From Nitrospirota bacterium (GTDB lineage Bacteria > JACPQY01), in contig JACPQY010000026.1 of assembly GCA_016190245.1 (NCBI GenBank), positions 1 to 24,702 on the forward strand: a stretch of 24,702 nucleotides of DNA. Reading direction: 5' to 3'. The notes under the pieces were generated by a model. It was not told the DNA's origin. It was given only the letters and a program-made list of their open reading frames with translations, and ran no database searches. Positions 22,865 through 24,702 of the stretch are shown piece by piece (the first letter of the stretch is position 1; every line of letters begins with the position of its first letter). The position numbers and the translations under genes were made by a program.

Positions 22865-23959
22865 CTAGGATCTCCTCCGCTTCGACCGCCGTCGGACCGG
22901 TGCACGTGCGGGCCGAACGCTGGGCGGCGCAGCGCGCGCCGTTTCCAACGCCGCCACACGGTCCTGAAGATCTCTGAAGGCCTTGAGGAACTCCGGGAGG
23001 CGGGCCGCCAGCGCAACGGACTTGATCCATACGCCGTGCCGCTGGTGGGGCGTACCCCCCACCGTCGCCCCCCCCTCCACATCACTGATGACTCCGGCCT
23101 GCCCCGCGACCCGCGCCCCGTCGCCCACGTGAATGTGCCCCGCGAAGCCCGCCTGCCCGCCCACCTGGACCCCCCGGCCCAACTTCGTGCTACCGGATAT
23201 CCCTACCTGGGCCACAAGGATACTGTCCTCGCCCACTTCCACGTTGTGTCCGATCTGCACGAGGTTGTCGATCTTCACACCGCGGCCGAGGCGTGTGACC
23301 CCCACGCTCCCACGGTCCACCGTGGTATTCGCGCCGATCTCCACGTCTTCGCCGATCTCGGCCATCCCGACCTGGGGCACCTTGAAGGACCGGCCGCCGT
23401 CTTGGGCGTAGCCGAACCCATCGCTCCCCACCACCACACCCGGGTGAAGGATGACCCGATCGCCGACACGACAACCGTCCATGACGACCACGCCCGGATG
23501 GAGCGTGCACTCGCGCCCGATCTCGGCGCCCTCCCCGACAAAGACACAAGGACTCAACACCGTGCGCGATCCAACCCGGCTCTTCGCACCGACGTAGACA
23601 AAGGGAGCGATGGACACGTCCTCGGCCACGGTCGCGGAGGGATGGACGCAAGCCAGTCCGGAGATACCGATGCTGCGCGTCCGGGGCGGATGCAAGAGGG
23701 CGAGGATCTTGGCCACCGCCAGATACGGATTCGCCGAAATGATGGCATTGCGCCCCTCCAGCCCCTGCGCGGAGTCGACGACCAGCGCCCCCGCCCGGCT
23801 GGCCGCGGCGTGCCGGCGATACTTCGGGTTGGCGATGAAACTCAACTCGTCCGGCCCGGCCGTCTCCAGAGGCGCCACGCCGCTCACCACGAGAGCCGCG
23901 TTCCCCACCACGCGACCGCCGACGTGCCCGGCCAACTCGCCCAGCGTTCGGCCGCCCAC
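22865..23959 (-). CDS. lpxD: UDP-3-O-acylglucosamine N-acyltransferase LpxD
   Basis: A 364-residue acyltransferase adding the N-linked hydroxyacyl chain. The N-terminal uridine-binding domain includes [11 protein letters not shown] (37-47). The left-handed beta-helix (about 103-305) holds GSDGFGY (178-184) and IGHNV with catalytic His238. The C-terminal helix is followed by an unusually basic tail (about 345-364, many Arg/Lys) longer than the E. coli protein. The GTG start at 23959 is preceded by GAAGGAATAA, present twice in tandem after the skp stop. Confidence 0.95.
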   Translation of the reverse strand: MGGRTLGELAGHVGGRVVGNAALVVSGVAPLETAGPDELSFIANPKYRRHAAASRAGALVVDSAQGLEGRNAIISANPYLAVAKILALLHPPRTRSIGISGLACVHPSATVAEDVSIAPFVYVGAKSRVGSRTVLSPCVFVGEGAEIGRECTLHPGVVVMDGCRVGDRVILHPGVVVGSDGFGYAQDGGRSFKVPQVGMAEIGEDVEIGANTTVDRGSVGVTRLGRGVKIDNLVQIGHNVEVGEDSILVAQVGISGSTKLGRGVQVGGQAGFAGHIHVGDGARVAGQAGVISDVEGGATVGGTPHQRHGVWIKSVALAARLPEFLKAFRDLQDRVAALETARAAPPSVRPARAPVRRRSKRRRS

Positions 23960-23976
23960 CTCTATTATTCCTTCTC

Positions 23977-24519
23977 TTATTCCTTCTTTGCCGGTTTCTC
24001 GCCCGAGGTGTCGAATCGCTTGAGGACTTCCGTGGTGATGTCGATGCCGTCCGCGGCATAGAGGACGGCCCCCTCGTTCTTCTCGATGACGAGTGAGAAC
24101 TTCTCCTTCTTCGCGAAGTCCTGCAGCAGCGTTTGCACCTGCTTGAGGATCTCCTGCGTCAGCTCCAGATCCTTCTGGCGGAGTTCCGCTTCGTGGCGCT
24201 CCGTCAGTTCGGTGAATTCTCGCCGCTGCGTCCAGTAATCCTGCTCCTTCTTGCGACGGGCATCCTCGGAGAGGAGCGGACCCTTGTTTTGGAGATCCTC
24301 CCCCAGCATCAGGATGCTGTCGTACTGCTTCTTCAGCACGCCCTTGCGCTCCTCGAACTCGCGGGTGAGGGCCGACTTGGCCTGCTTGCCTTTTTCCGAG
24401 TTAAACATGATGGACTGAAGGTCCACGTAGCCGATCTTGAGATCCCCCGCCTCCGCCATCCCGGCCGGCACGAGGACGGCTGCGAGACCCACCAGCATCC
24501 GAAAACTCCGACTGTTCAT
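23977..24519 (-). CDS. skp: Skp/OmpH-type periplasmic chaperone
   Basis: A 180-residue chaperone for unfolded outer-membrane proteins. It has a signal peptide of about 24 residues (ending MAEA before GDLKIGYVD), then a long charged coiled-coil (about 45-135), and a final strand [16 protein letters not shown]. The IGYVDLQSI start is a family hallmark. AAGGAGGT lies 7 bases before the ATG at 24519 but directly touches an earlier ATG at 24525, so 24519 is the start. It heads the lpx operon, as in many Gram-negatives where bamA-skp-lpxD are linked. bamA is not in the window. Confidence 0.9.
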   Translation of the reverse strand: MNSRSFRMLVGLAAVLVPAGMAEAGDLKIGYVDLQSIMFNSEKGKQAKSALTREFEERKGVLKKQYDSILMLGEDLQNKGPLLSEDARRKKEQDYWTQRREFTELTERHEAELRQKDLELTQEILKQVQTLLQDFAKKEKFSLVIEKNEGAVLYAADGIDITTEVLKRFDTSGEKPAKKE

Positions 24520-24548
24520 GGGCATACCTCCTTTGTCTGCGCGGGGGC

Positions 24549-24577
24549 ATTGTATATGTCTTTCTCGCTTATGTCCT
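24549..24577 (-). promoter_or_regulatory. Possible promoter of the skp-lpx operon
   Basis: On the minus strand, AGGACA (24577-24572), a 17-base spacer and TACAAT (24554-24549). The -10 is 5 of 6 and the -35 is 4 of 6. It lies about 30 bases upstream of the skp start and ahead of its ribosome site. Confidence 0.4.
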
Positions 24578-24621
24578 GGCCTTTGGCATGTTTCCGCGGA
24601 TCGTTCGGACGCACCCGTGAA

Positions 24622-24667
24622 GGCCATGTTCCATGCGGCCCTTCCTGGGCCGCAACCTATCATGGCC
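24622..24667. repeat. Two-tier inverted repeat upstream of skp
   Basis: An inner perfect hairpin TGCGGCCC-TTCCT-GGGCCGCA (24634-24654) lies within outer arms GGCCATG (24622-24628) and CATGGCC (24661-24667). There is no T run on either side. It may terminate an upstream gene or be a mobile palindromic unit. Confidence 0.5.
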
Positions 24668-24702
24668 CCATGCCATCCTCGGCAAGGGGGTGCGGCTACC
24701 AC

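Noticed and set aside
24520-24702. N-terminal extension of skp to the window edge
   Set aside because: It would place 60 residues before a clear signal peptide. The ribosome site fits the ATG at 24519, and the upstream region contains a promoter and palindromes.

Overview
The window comes from a high-GC, Gram-negative (diderm) bacterium. A lipid A assembly operon, an Mla/MCE lipid transporter and a periplasmic Skp chaperone all imply an outer membrane. Gene order (skp-lpxD-fabZ-lpxA-oxidoreductase-lpxB-msbA) and the frequent GTG/TTG starts resemble Deltaproteobacteria-like or uncultured lineages, but nothing here fixes the phylum.

Layout. (1) 136-3211, minus: a MoxR/ChlI-type AAA+ ATPase and a VWA-domain partner. 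(2) 3323-5607, plus: two adjacent acyl-CoA dehydrogenases, divergent from the ATPase. The first lacks the usual catalytic glutamate, so the pair looks like a heteromeric enzyme. (3) 5744-6667: a secreted zinc-dependent phospholipase C-like protein with a complete metal-ligand pattern. (4) 6840-7256, minus: a small helical DUF5618-like protein. (5) 7354-10884, plus: an Mla/MCE transporter with one ATPase, one MCE protein and two different permeases. Palindromic repeats have invaded two of its gene junctions. A saccharopine-dehydrogenase-like protein follows (10898-12028). (6) About 12060-13600: an accessory patch with an Rhs remnant, a small membrane protein, a broken REP/IS200-type transposase, a truncated IS3-type orfA and a large palindromic repeat block. 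(7) 13645-15133: a hotdog thioesterase and a radical SAM protein with a Cys-rich C-terminus. (8) 15342-16214: a BrnT/CopG-type toxin-antitoxin pair, an attC-like folded palindrome and a truncated aspartic protease, possibly a relic of integron cassettes. (9) 16264-24519, minus: skp-lpxD-fabZ-lpxA-gfo/idh-lpxB-msbA-amidase, densely packed with successive 4-base overlaps.

How the genes work together. LpxA, LpxD and LpxB make the lipid A disaccharide and MsbA flips it. FabZ supplies the hydroxyacyl/fatty-acid branch and Skp chaperones outer-membrane proteins. MlaF/D/E moves phospholipids between membranes. Much of the window is therefore envelope biogenesis, interspersed with CoA-ester metabolism (acyl-CoA dehydrogenases, thioesterase).

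The most interesting points are the catalytically degenerate dehydrogenase subunit, the attC-like site beside the toxin-antitoxin pair, a repeat insertion that duplicated the mlaD start and left a coupling ORF, several promoters whose -10 box lies 6-7 bases from a start codon (likely leaderless mRNAs), and a GnnA-like oxidoreductase in the lpx operon without its aminotransferase. No tRNA, rRNA or CRISPR array was seen.
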